DNA of 64,000 bases, from NCBI RefSeq assembly GCF_031755915.1, contig NC_083381.1, positions 4,476,501-4,540,500 of the forward strand. The letters are read 5' to 3'. The notes below the pieces were generated by a model. That model ran no database searches. It was not told the origin of the DNA and worked only from the letters and a program-made list of their open reading frames with translations. The DNA comes from Ziziphus jujuba (Eukaryota; Streptophyta; Magnoliopsida; Rosales; Rhamnaceae). Position 1 is the stretch's first letter, and every line of letters starts with the position of its first letter. Below, piece after piece: positions 23,093-33,830 of the stretch. Both the position numbers and the translations under genes were made by a program.

Positions 23093-26020
23093 ATGGACTG
23101 CAGTTTTAATGCGTTGAAAATGGTTGGTCCACCAACTGGCTTTCGAAGCCTCTTGTTGCCCATTTGCCAAGTACGCATTAGTCCCCCTTGGAGTTCAGTA
23201 CCATCTTTTTTTCAAGTGACATACCAGTCTTGTTCTGCAGTTAATTTGACAGTATCAAACCCCACAGATGATTTAGCTTTCAAAGTAATACCTGGAAAGT
23301 TTAGTAATGGAAGCTCGCCTAGTTCAATTAAAATTGAGACGAATGTTAGAAGCAAGCCCTTTAAGTTTGATAGCAAAGAGAGGCTTAGACATTTTTCTGA
23401 GATGCTTCATGCATGCGCTTCAAAAAGGTGTTTGAATGAGGCCATGGCTATTCACGGACAGGTAATCAGGAGTGGGATAGACCCAGATTCTCATTTGTGG
23501 GTTTCCCTGGTAAATGTTTATGCGAAATGCGGTAGACCCGTCATTGCATGGAAAGTGCTTGATAAGATGCCTGAACGAGATGTTGTGTCTTGGACGGCTT
23601 TGATTCAAGGATTTGTAGCTGAAGGATATGGTAGTGATGGTGTTAATTTGTTTTCTGAGATGAAGAAAGATGGAATAAAGCCAAATGAATTTACTTTGGC
23701 TACTGGTTTAAAGGCTTGTTCTGTTTGCTTAGATTTAGAATTCGGGAAACAGCTGCATGCAGAAGCTATCAAAGTTGGCTTCTTCTCAGATTTGTTTATT
23801 GGCTCTGCTCTTGTCGACCTTTATGGAAAGTGTGGTGCAATGGAGCTTGCAGATGGAGTGTTCTTTTGCATGCCTGAGCAGAATGCTGTGTCCTGGAATG
23901 CATTGCTTAGTGGATATGCTCAGGAAGGCAATGGGGAAAAAGTTCTGGAACTGTTTTACAGAATGATTGAATCTGAAATGAGGTTAAGCAACTTCACATT
24001 ATCCACTGTGCTCAAGGGTTGTGCAAATTCGGGAAGGTTGAGAGAAGGTCAGGTTGTGCATTCCCTAGCCATAAAAGGAGGGTGTGAACTTGATGAAATT
24101 CTGGGTTGTAGCTTTGTTGATATGTATTCGAAGTGTGGCCTGGCGATTGATGCATTAAATGTGTTCATGAGGATAAAAAATCCCGATGTAGTGGCCTGGA
24201 GTGCAATGATAACTTGCCTTGATAAGCAAGGACTGTGGCAGGAAGCAGCTTACCTCTTTCGTCTGATGAGACGCAAAGGCGTCAGACCAAATCACTTTAG
24301 CTTCTCAAGTATCCTTAGTTCTGCCAGTCATCTGGGTGACCTTCGATTTGGTGAAAGCATTCATGCTTGTATTTGGAAATTTGGGTTTGAAAATGAGGTG
24401 TTAGTTAGCAATGCTTTGATCTCAATGTACACAAAAAATGGAAGTATTCAAGATGGCACTCAAGTGTTTGAGGCAATGAAAATTCGTGATTTAGTTTCAT
24501 GGAATGCCCTATTATCTGGATTCCATGATGAAGAACTTTGCAATCTAGGACCAAGAATATTTCATCAATTGCTCGTAGAAGGTTTCAAACCCAATATCTA
24601 CACATTCATCAGCATTTTAAGGTGTTGTTCAAGCCTTATGGATGTAGGCTTTGGAAAACAAATACATGCACATACTGTCAAAAACAGTCTTGATGATAAT
24701 GATTTTGTCAGAACAGCTCTGGTTGACATGTATGCCAAAACCAGGCTATTGGAAGATGCAGATGTAGTCTTCCATAGATTAACTAATCCAGACCTCTTCA
24801 CTTGGACAGCCATCATCACCGGATATGCACAGACTGGTCAGGCAGAGAAGGCTGTTAATTGCTTCCGTAAGATGCAGCGAGAAGGTGTAAAACCAAACGA
24901 ATTCACTCTTGCTGGGTGTTTAAGTGCTTGCTCGCACATAGCTACCCTGGAAAATGGGCGACAGCTCCATTCTATGGCAATTAAGCATGGCCATATAGAA
25001 GATTTATTTGTTGGTAGTGCACTTGTAGATATGTATGCAAAATGTGGATGCATAGAAGATGCTGATGCTATCTTTGAGGGCTTGGTTTCACGGGATACAA
25101 TTTCATGGAACACCATTATATGTGGATACTCCCAACATGGGCTAGAAGAGAAAGCTCTTGAAGCGTTTGAGATGATGTTAGATCAAGGCATCATTCCGGA
25201 TGAGGTCACCTTCATAGGTATTTTTTCTGCATGCAGCCATCTGGGTTTAGTTGACGAAGGAAAAAAGCACTTTAAATCTATGATTGAAATTTTTAAGATT
25301 AATCCTATAATTGAGCATTATGCTTGTATTGTTGATATTCTTGGTCGAGCTGGAAGGTTTGATGAGGTTGAAAACTTTATCAAGGCTATGAAATTAGCAC
25401 CATATTCCATCATTTGGGAGACTGTTCTTGGAGCTTGTAAACTGCACGGTAATGTGGAATTAGGAGAAAGAGCTGCAGCTAAGCTTTTCGAGATCAAACC
25501 TGAGATGGATGCTACTTATATTTTGCTATCAAATATTTTTGCTGCCAAAGGTAGATGGGATGATGTTAGAAAGGTCAGGAAATTAATGTCTAGTCAGGAT
25601 GTTAAAAAGGAACCTGGGTGTAGCTGGGTTGAGGTTGATGGACAAGTCCATGTGTTTGTCTCTCAAGATTGTTCACACCCTAGAATTGGGGATATTTACT
25701 TAAAATTAGAGGAACTAGACAAAAAATTGGCATCAGCAGGTTATATACCGGAGACAGCAAATGTACTTCATAATGTAACTGAAACAGAAAAGAAGGAACA
25801 CCTTCAATACCATAGTGAAAGGTTGGCTCTTGGTTTTGCCCTTATAAGTACCAATCCTCTGAAAACAATACGGATTTTCAAAAATCTACGCATCTGTGGT
25901 AATTGCCATGATGTTATGAAGCTCATCTCAAACATCATGAATCGGGAGATAATTGTTCGTGATATTAAGATGTTCCATCATTTTAAGGCTGGCACTTGCT
26001 CTTGCCATGATTTTTGGTGA
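23093..26020 (+). CDS. PLS-DYW-class pentatricopeptide repeat protein
   Basis: One uninterrupted frame of 975 residues. After a Ser/Pro-rich N-terminus of about 90 residues (possible organelle transit peptide) come at least six PLS blocks of about 100 residues, each marked by motifs such as LVNVYAKCG, LVDMYSKCG and VVSWNALLSGY. The E/E+ region follows (SACSHLGLVDEG, then PGCSWVEV). The last 135 or so residues are a DYW cytidine-deaminase-like domain with the H-x-E motif in YHSERLALGF and zinc-ligand motifs CGNCH and CSCH. The protein ends in DFW, not DYW. PLS-DYW proteins are site-specific C-to-U RNA editing factors in plastids or mitochondria; the RNA target cannot be deduced here. The first ATG is used; a second Met lies at residue 10. 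The absence of introns is typical of the family. Confidence 0.95.
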   Translation: MDCSFNALKMVGPPTGFRSLLLPICQVRISPPWSSVPSFFQVTYQSCSAVNLTVSNPTDDLAFKVIPGKFSNGSSPSSIKIETNVRSKPFKFDSKERLRHFSEMLHACASKRCLNEAMAIHGQVIRSGIDPDSHLWVSLVNVYAKCGRPVIAWKVLDKMPERDVVSWTALIQGFVAEGYGSDGVNLFSEMKKDGIKPNEFTLATGLKACSVCLDLEFGKQLHAEAIKVGFFSDLFIGSALVDLYGKCGAMELADGVFFCMPEQNAVSWNALLSGYAQEGNGEKVLELFYRMIESEMRLSNFTLSTVLKGCANSGRLREGQVVHSLAIKGGCELDEILGCSFVDMYSKCGLAIDALNVFMRIKNPDVVAWSAMITCLDKQGLWQEAAYLFRLMRRKGVRPNHFSFSSILSSASHLGDLRFGESIHACIWKFGFENEVLVSNALISMYTKNGSIQDGTQVFEAMKIRDLVSWNALLSGFHDEELCNLGPRIFHQLLVEGFKPNIYTFISILRCCSSLMDVGFGKQIHAHTVKNSLDDNDFVRTALVDMYAKTRLLEDADVVFHRLTNPDLFTWTAIITGYAQTGQAEKAVNCFRKMQREGVKPNEFTLAGCLSACSHIATLENGRQLHSMAIKHGHIEDLFVGSALVDMYAKCGCIEDADAIFEGLVSRDTISWNTIICGYSQHGLEEKALEAFEMMLDQGIIPDEVTFIGIFSACSHLGLVDEGKKHFKSMIEIFKINPIIEHYACIVDILGRAGRFDEVENFIKAMKLAPYSIIWETVLGACKLHGNVELGERAAAKLFEIKPEMDATYILLSNIFAAKGRWDDVRKVRKLMSSQDVKKEPGCSWVEVDGQVHVFVSQDCSHPRIGDIYLKLEELDKKLASAGYIPETANVLHNVTETEKKEHLQYHSERLALGFALISTNPLKTIRIFKNLRICGNCHDVMKLISNIMNREIIVRDIKMFHHFKAGTCSCHDFW

Positions 26021-26687
26021 TCTAGTTTTAGAAGTTTGCAGAGAAGGAAAATAAAAATGAAGGTACGTAACAGAAAAACAACACTTGCCCCTGCTCTTTG
26101 ACTGAATGCTTTTATAAGAAGATTCCTTCCTAATCATTGGCTCTTAAACTTTGGTGGAAATTGTGCATATATTTGAATTCCATTTTACTTCTGATGTGTA
26201 GGTGATGACATTGACACTTTTAGCCTTCAATGCAGAGCCTGGGTAAAGACCAAGGAGTCATTGGTGCATAACAGATCAGATTGGTGGTTTTACTTTTTAT
26301 TGTTCCACAAACCATTTCGCTTTGACGTCAAAGCTCGTTTAATTTTCAAGGTATGCTTTATAGTTTCTTGAAACAAAACTGCACTTTTTTATTTGAAAGA
26401 ACTCCAATTTTTTATTCGAAAGAACTCCACTGTTGATAGGTTTTGTTGTAGTTTTCTTTAGATCTATAAGTTTTTATAACCATCAATTCCTATGGTAGGC
26501 TTATTTGAAATTTAATATTTGTGCAATAAGAGGAAATTTAATATTTGTGCAATAAGAGGAAATTTAATATTTGTGCAATAAGAACTTCAGTATGCATAAA
26601 TACCTAGCATATTTGGTGTATAAAAGAAATCAATGTATAGGCTTTGGTGGCATCACTAATGTTTGTAATATTCCATGTTTCTGTTAG
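26021..26687. other. PPR 3' flank with a 26-bp triplication
   Basis: Three perfect or near-perfect copies of a 26-bp unit (GAAATTTAATATTTGTGCAA then TAAGAG) run head to tail at 26507-26584. Possible donor and acceptor pairs (AAG/GTACG at about 26061; GTAG/GTGATG at about 26201) could belong to a spliced PPR 3' UTR, but this is weak. The missing 5' half of the phosphatase pseudogene is not found here. Confidence 0.6.
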
Positions 26688-28466
26688 GTATATGGTTTTT
26701 GTGATGGGTGCCAGAGGAAGCATGTAAATGCTAGTGTATGTATGAGGTATTGTACAGAATCTACAGACGTTTCTGACAATCAAACACTTTCAGGAATTAT
26801 TGGTGGAACATAAAATTTCTGTCCTCAGGGCTCTACATATAAATGCATACGTAGATACATACATAAATACATGTATTGTTATGTTTTTGCATCTGTTTTC
26901 CATTCTTTGGTTGTATTGGTACTTTTTTTATACATTATATATGTCCATCTTCTTTGTTATCCAGGTGCTTTGTGTACATGGTGCTCTTTCTCTTGATATT
27001 TGAACCATTGATCAGGTCACACCCTCTTTCAAATTGTTGATTAATTGGCAATTTTGTATCTTAAAGTTTACTGATTACTGTATTTATAATAATTTCGTTC
27101 ATATAATTGCCACAACCCACTTTCTTTAATTAGTTGATATGCTTTTTTACGTCTAAAATTCATAGCAATCATGTACTTTTATTTCCATTTCAGATATATG
27201 AACTTTTCAAAGAATTTTTGTTTTTTTTAATATCATAACTGTTCAAATAACCTTTGTTCATAAGAATGCAAACATTTGGTTTTGTTCCATTTAAGTAGTG
27301 CTTTTATCCTATGAACTTCATGTCTTAGGATGTCCTCTTTCAACGTAACTTTTTAATTGCCCATCTTTTATTACACCTACAACCAGGGTAAGACTGTATT
27401 GTCCTTGAAGCATAAGAAGCCTTTTATTGCGCTTCATCTACATGAGTTACCATCATCATCAGCTTTGAACTTTTCATTTGACAGGTAAGGATCTTTGTCA
27501 AAATTGTGAAATTCCACATGAGGGGCCATTTTTTTCACTTGATGAGAAGTGATCCCAAAGATATTGAAATATGGCGGTTAGTCTCTGTGAGCCGGTTGGT
27601 TTTTTGGGTCCACAGTCACCTTTAAGTTGATGATCTGATCTCAACTTTAACAAAAGTATTTCCAGAAAAAATTATGAATTGGGTGCCATTTTCCACATCC
27701 AAGAAGAAAAACACTGTAAGTGCATGATTCAAAGACAAGGGCCTTATTACTACAAGACTATGAACTTTTATACTGATTGTTTCAATGATTTTAATAGGTC
27801 TGTGGACTGGTCAAGTTCTCAATTTTTGCAGGTGTGGTCTGTACCAAATTACTGTTATATTTCTGAGAATGCTGCTTCTATATTGCGCTTCAATGAGAAT
27901 GTGGTAAATATTCAAGCTTTTTGCATGATATCATTTTATATTGCTCTTTAACTTGTTAAGTGTATGGAAAGAAATGCTTACTGCCCCATCAAGTGAGAAT
28001 TGCATACAAACCTGAACATGCTTATTAGTTCTTAAACAATAGAGGTTCCATGGAACCATGCTTTTGTAGTATCTTGAAGTAAAATCATTCAGTTGTGTCC
28101 TTGCTATTAATTTAAAAATAGTTGTTCCCATTTTATTTTGCTTGATTTTGTTACTTTTTATTTTTTTATTTTTATTATTCTTATTATTTTTTTTTGTCAT
28201 AACCTGTTATGTAAATATGGTTCTGATCTTTTCCATGATTTAGACTGTATTAGAATCCTCACATTATACTGACATCCCAGTAGTTTATTTGTAAGTGAAA
28301 GTGTCTTCATTACAATTTTAAAACTGAAGAGGAGGCAAGTCAAGGATGTCGTTAACTAGTGCTGTTCTAACAATTAACCAGAGATATCATTTATTTTATT
28401 TATTTATTTTTTTTAAAGGAAAGAGACGGCAACCAGATTATAACAGGAGTTCCATATTTCTTCTAA
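26688..28466 (+). pseudogene. 5'-truncated FyPP/PP6-type phosphatase catalytic-subunit pseudogene
   Basis: Five decayed exons appear in the correct order with intron-like spacers. Exon A, 26688-26810, reads VYGFCDGCQRK then RYCTES. Exon B, 26965-27015, reads VLCVHGALSLDI, a stop, then TIDQ. Exon C, about 27485-27745, reads CEIPHEGPF then SDPKDIEIW with frameshifts, and later an FGSTVT stretch. Exon D, about 27832-27900, reads VWSVPNYCYISENAASILRF. Exon E, about 28418-28466, ends NQIITGVPYFF and a stop. This follows the PP2A-like family signature of Arabidopsis FyPP (PP6 catalytic subunit), whose C-terminus is TGVPYFL. The active-site Arg-Gly-Asn-His-Glu region and everything before it are missing. 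The in-frame stops and frameshifts rule out function. Retained introns show that it arose by DNA duplication rather than retrotransposition. Confidence 0.85.
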
Positions 28467-30413
28467 TCATATGGAGCTATTGCTTGCATGAATTGTATAA
28501 TGATTGGATCGTTGTCGTGTATAGCAGCTGAGGCATCAACTTGCAGGAGCAGAAGGATAAAAGATGCAATAGCATCAATGGCAGCATAAGATTTTCTTCT
28601 TATGTTATCAATGGTATTTATCCAAGGTTTGCTCCCCCTAGTATTTAGTCTGTTCACTCCCCCTTACATTATATAACTGGCAACTTTTTGATCTCGTGAA
28701 TTTTCTGACATTGATACGAATTACTATTCTATTCAAAATTTTGTTTTTGGTAAATATTCTATTCAAAAGTTTAATATGTTGGAAGATGGATTGTTTGTAT
28801 ATATATATATATATATCTTATAATTCGGTAACTTTTGAAAATACAAAGCATATCAATTTTACAGAGAGAGATGGTTCAGTAATTTTTCCAAATCAAAATG
28901 GTAGAACTATGAATTGCTGCAACACGTGTTAAGCGCTACTAAAACCCAATCCGTTAGAGATAAATTAAGTGGTTATCATATTAAGTCCTGCCTTTAGATA
29001 GAATGTGTAGAAATTATAAATATAGCCCTCTATATACATTTTAATGAATCAATACAATACATAAGTTTCACTGATATTTCTCTTTGCTATTCTTCTTTAC
29101 TAGCTATCCCTCATGGGCATTTTTTTTTCCTCTCCTATTAGACATTTTGTTAAGAAAAATTTTTTTCCTATGATTTCTATAATGGTCATGATGGCTAAAA
29201 ATATGGAGAAAAGAGGAAGAAGTTATCGGAGGAAAGAACACGAGGATAATAAAATGTATTTAACTCTTCATTTATTATTATTTAAGTTGTTGTCTATAGA
29301 AATTCTTCAAAATAAAATATATTTTCAAATTCTATGACAACATATTATTATTATTATGAGGGGTGCCGATTTCATCATACCGATTTGATAGATACCTAAA
29401 ACAATACATCTACTTTGCAATAAATACATCAACATCAAAACTGGGGATGCAAAAGTCAAAATCTACTTTCTTTCTCTTCTTGGCATTATTAAACGCATAG
29501 AATTAGTAGGGTGTTATGGATGTTAGTCCTAGAAAATGAAATAAAATAACATAAAATAAAAATACATGAACCATAATGTGGCCTCCACAAATTCATATGT
29601 TACTTGAAATCTCTAAGATTGGCTTTTAACCAAAAAATTATGGCGAAAATTAATAAGATTAATTTTTGTCTAAACTTTGAGTTCTTACTGTTATATTTCT
29701 TTCCTTCTTTTTGTTAAGTGATCTGTGCTCTTGCTTCTAGAGAGAGAAAGAGAGAGAATAGATTTGCATTTTTCTATTTTCTACAAGGGGAAATTATTGT
29801 TTGGATTTGTATTTTTATTGGAAATGCTTTGGAATGTCGTATGTGGACTCAACTTTTTTTTTTTTTTTTTGATAATGTTAAATCTTCTCCAAAATTCCAG
29901 TCATTTCCACAATATATCCACAAGTAAAACACTATTAAACCATTAAATCTAACCTTTAAAAAAAGAAAAAAAATAAGGGTTGCTGAGGGCCATGGGCTCG
30001 GTGAGGATGCAGACACTTTTATTTATTTATTTTTTTCCTAGTCATCCACTACTCCTCTCTCCTTTCTCTGTCACTCTCTTGATAAATGCTATGTTACATA
30101 CTTTAAATTTTGTATTTGATTTGTCAGATTTTTTAAATTTTTATTTCAATTTTAAATCTTTTTAGAAAATTTAAAATTGTTATCTATTAAAATTATTTTA
30201 TTAGAAATTTTAAATTATTGTTTGGTTTAATTTGTTTTTGCTGAGATATTGTTTATTTAAAATTGGTTTATAAAAATTTAGAAAAGCTATATTCGATTTA
30301 TTATATAATTAAATGTTCTAAAGTATAATGATATATTTGTCCTTATCAATAGGACATAGAATGAAAGGGATTAAATTCTTGCAGGGATTAAATTTGATAT
30401 TTTAAAAACCTAA
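28467..30413. other. Gene-free stretch
   Basis: No gene is supportable. The segment 28950-29075 (ending TATAGCCCTC, ATACATTTTAATGAATCAAT) resembles the end of an LTR from a copia-type element, but no terminal repeats were defined. A block at 30180-30339 is repeated at 41159-41338 (listed separately). (TA)n lies near 28799. Confidence 0.5.
30180..30339. repeat. Dispersed repeat, copy 1 (partner 41159-41338)
   Basis: This block and 41159-41338 share, in order, TTTAAATTATTGTTT, GCTGAGA-ATTGT, AAAATTGGTTTA, TTAGAAAAG and GATTTATTATATA. Both copies are in the same orientation and diverged. This is consistent with an old unclassified transposon family. Confidence 0.65.
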
Positions 30414-30933
30414 GGGTCTGTTTGGCCATGTTTTCTGTTTTCTGTTTTTGAAACATTGTTTTCAGAAATGAAAACAGAAAACTGTTTTCTCTTGTTTTAT
30501 GAAAACAAGGAGCATTTGGCCATTGATTTTTGAAAATAGTTTTCAATACCAAAAAATAGAAAATATGTTTGGTTACATGTTTTTAAACAGTTTTTTGTTT
30601 TTATTTTTATTTTTTATTTTTTTTTGGGTTACATACAAGGTTTTTATTTATTTTTCTTTCATTTATATATAATATATGTAGCTATAATATATTTATATAT
30701 ATTTACATAATATTAATTCATTTCCATATTAATGAATTATATACATATATAATATAAAATATGTATTGAAATCTAATATAACTTTTTTTTTCCATTGAAT
30801 TTTTTTGTCTATTATTATATAATAAAACGTAGTTGATAGTATATAATAAAATAATTGTTGCTAATAGGAAATTAAATTTTATAAGTCTAATATATAAAAT
30901 CTCCAACTATAAATATCCATTAAATTACTAATT

Positions 30934-31368
30934 TTACATATGAATAACATAGTCATGCCACATTACTTGTGAAAGCTGATTGCGATAAGCTGCCATAGCT
31001 GTTGCTGCTTTGTCTGACAAATCTATACTATTGTTTGATCCACTTGTACTAGCTTCTTTATCTTCAATCTCTTGTTCTTCTTCTTCCCATTGTGTAAACA
31101 TAACATCATTTTGTGCCCACTTTCGAATGAAATTATGTAGTGTACAACAAGCTATAACTATCAAAGGTTGTCTACTTTGCTTGTAAGGTGGCATCATTTT
31201 CAAAATTCGAAAATGTGCTTTCAACACACCAAAGCAACGTTCAATAACATTTCTAAGTGAAGAATGCCTATAATTAAACAATTCTTTTGGTCCTCTTGGT
31301 TGGCGACCTCTACCATGATATTCTTGCAAATGATATCTTTCACCTCGAAATGGAGGAAGAAAACCCAT
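30934..31368 (-). pseudogene. PIF/Harbinger (HARBI1-like, DDE_Tnp_4) transposase, C-terminal part only
   Basis: The 144-residue frame begins GFLPPFRGERYHLQEY and continues with the family motifs PKELFNYRHSSLRNVIERCF, GVLKAHFRILK and ACCTLHNFIRKW, followed by an acidic linker and a C-terminal tail. The Glu in NVIERCFG corresponds to the last residue of the DDE triad. The two Asp residues and the N-terminal half are absent. The family signature N-M-P normally precedes GFL, so the break lies right at the apparent start codon (about 31368). The next sequence upstream, at 31440-31690, belongs to the captured gene. Confidence 0.85.
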
Positions 31369-31502
31369 GGTACATGAAAAGATAAATCACTATTGACTAT
31401 ATTGACTGTGTATTCGATGTGTATTTATCGCAATTCGATCAAAAAACTCTCTCTCTCTCTCTCTCTCTAAATCATAATTAGTAGTGATCGGTAGAAAGAA
31501 AA

Positions 31503-32970
31503 ATGTCGAGAGTCTGTTTGTTGCTTGTTTTTGTGCTAAATACCAGTGTTGGGGTCTTAGCGGTTGTCGAGAGTCTGTTTGTTGCTTGTTTTTGTGCTAA
31601 ATACCAGTGTTGGGGTCTTAGCGGTTGAGGCTTTTAGCAGACAAGATTTCCCTACTGGCTTTGTCTTTGGCGCTGGAACCTCAGCTAATCAGGTCCATTT
31701 ATATTTTTTGTTTTATATATAAATAATATATATATATATATATAAAACAATTTTTCATTAGGATACCTGATGAAATTGTGGTACGGACTCATATATATCA
31801 TTTTAAATATATGCATTTTTTTAAAAATAAAATCTCATGATAAGAGCTGGACTATATATTAGGGGTGGGCTCGGTGCGGTTTGGTTCGGTTTTATAGATT
31901 TTTTTAAACCGAACCGACCAATTCGGTTTGGATTGGATACGAACCAAACCAAACCGACCACCATTTTCAACCCAAACCAAACCAAACCGATGATTCTTGG
32001 TCGGTTTGGGTTGGGTTAACGGTTTAGATCGGTTTGGATCTAGGCCCAAATTTTTTTATTTATGCTATTTTGAAACAAAAATTGTACACATTGGGTTCAA
32101 AATTGTATAAAATTTTTTTAGGCCTTTTTAATTATCAATTTTCAATCATATTCATGCATTATATTTTGAATTAAGCATCTTTTTCAAGCTATTATCTAAA
32201 TTAAATAATTTTAATATACATTCAACTAGCAAAAATACCAAATAAACTAACTATTAACTACAATGCAACATGAAACCATACAACTACAATACAAGTAAGA
32301 TAATACAAAATAAAATGATATAACTATAATATAAGTCTACAACTACAACCTAATTATACAAATACATCATACACCAACAAATAAATTCTATAACAAATCT
32401 ACAACCATTATTAATTATAAAATAGAATACAATCAATATTTGAAATCTTAAATTTTAAAATGAACTTATAATTAAATAAACTAACAATCCATAAAAATAA
32501 AAATTATTTTAAAAAGTCTTCTTCCACACTCTTCAATCCCATTCTCACAATAAATAAAATAATAGTTTTATTTTATAAGTATATACTATATTTATATATA
32601 AAAGTAAAATAAAATGTTAGTTTAATTGATGATCGGTTTGGTGCGGGTTGGGTTGGATAAATTTCATCCAACCTACAACCCGAACCGACCGTTTCGGTTT
32701 TTTTTTTATATATATAATAGAACTAAACCGATTAATAAATTAAAACCAACCCAAACCAAACCAAATATGTCGGTTTGGTCGGTTTGATCGGTCCGATTCG
32801 GTTTTTGCCCACCCCTACTATATATATATATATAAATACATACATGCAAGAAGTCATAGAAGTAATTAATGATGTTTATGTTAAATATATTATTCCATGG
32901 AAGGTGGAAGGAGCAGCAAACGAAGATGGGAGGACTCCCAGCATTTGGGATAGTTCTTTTGCTCCTAGTG
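31503..32970 (+). pseudogene. Captured 5' part of a BGLU11-like beta-glucosidase (GH1)
   Basis: Exon 1 (31503-31692) starts at an ATG preceded by a (CT)n leader (31447-31466). It would encode a signal peptide (MSRVCLLLVFVLNTSVGVLA) and then AFSRQDFPTGFVFGAGTSAN-Q, ending at a donor CAG/GT. Exon 2 (32904-32970) starts after an AG and reads VEGAANEDGRTPSIWDSSFA then PSG, ending at an intact GTAAGT donor. This is the N-terminus of GH1 beta-glucosidases of the BGLU11 group. Exon 1 carries a 61-bp tandem duplication (31504-31564 and 31565-31625) that shifts the frame. No later exons, and neither catalytic Glu region, are present. The fragment lies inside the PIF/Harbinger element, in opposite orientation to its transposase. 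Intron 1 contains a nested hAT MITE. Confidence 0.85.
31860..32817. mobile_element. hAT-type MITE nested in the captured intron
   Basis: The ends are TAGGGGTGGGC and its exact reverse complement GCCCACCCCTA. They continue into GGTTTGG/CCAAACC-rich subterminal sequence. A perfect 8-bp target duplication CTATATAT lies at 31852-31859 and 32818-32825, as expected for hAT. At 958 bp with no transposase frame it is non-autonomous. Its TIR matches TAGGGATGGGC at 46688, where a decayed hAT transposase lies. Confidence 0.9.
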
Positions 32971-32999
32971 GTAAGTCATTTCTTCTTCATGAGCAGAGC

Positions 33000-33830
33000 A
33001 GCCTGCCAGTTTATATATAAATTGATTGTAAAGAAAATTAATTTGTTAAAAGAAACTATTAAGATTTAATTATCAACTGGTCCTGTATTTTGGTTCACTA
33101 CTTTAACTAAGTGGAAGAGTGTTGCAGACCAAGCTTTAGGCGTCCTTGTCTCACAGCAAAAAAAGAAAATACCCACACAAAATTATCTTCTGTATAGCTT
33201 TTTACCCAGATCACCAAAAAAGCAAAGGCATAGAAAAGGGAAATTCAATATGGCAAAAAAAATTCAGTCGGGACTTATTGAAGGACTAATTAACCCCACC
33301 ATTTTTTTTTTCACTCTCTTTAATGCTGCAGCCGTATTTGAACAACCTTACAAGAGGATCCATCAAATAATCATCTTGGGTGTCCTCTACTGAAAAAATG
33401 GAGAAGAGCTGGAAACTAGCTTTACTCCTCCTGCATATATTTCTAAAAGACTCTGCTCTTCATAAGTCCAGAACCAGAAACTGAGCCAACCTCTTCATCA
33501 TCATCATCAACATCTCCATGAGAAAAAGAGAGTTTTACCAAAAACCGCTATTGTAAAAGAGGTGGGTGAAGTGAAATAGCTGTATTATTAACTAATAGCA
33601 ATTATTATTCAGAACTTCCTAATTTAATTTCTTTGATGGAATTGGAATCACTATTGTCCCTACTGAATTTTTTTTGCCATATCGTGGAATTGGTATGAGA
33701 CTCAAAGGCTAACCAAGAAAAATTCACAATCAATAATAAGCAATTAAACCCAAATCTAAAAAAATTACAAACACAATTTATCAACAGATAGAATCCAACC
33801 AGTATTGAAAGAGAGAAGCGAGGAAAACCT
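33000..33830. other. Unidentified internal part of the Harbinger element
   Basis: Beyond the truncated beta-glucosidase intron I recognise no protein. A short open stretch on - (about 33545-33450) reads HGDVDDDDEEVGSVSGSGLM before a stop, which could be another captured exon end or part of the element's ORF1; this is unresolved. Confidence 0.4.

Noticed and set aside
28950..29075. Solo copia LTR
   Set aside because: The terminal part is suggestive, but no TG...CA boundaries with a 5-bp target duplication could be defined.
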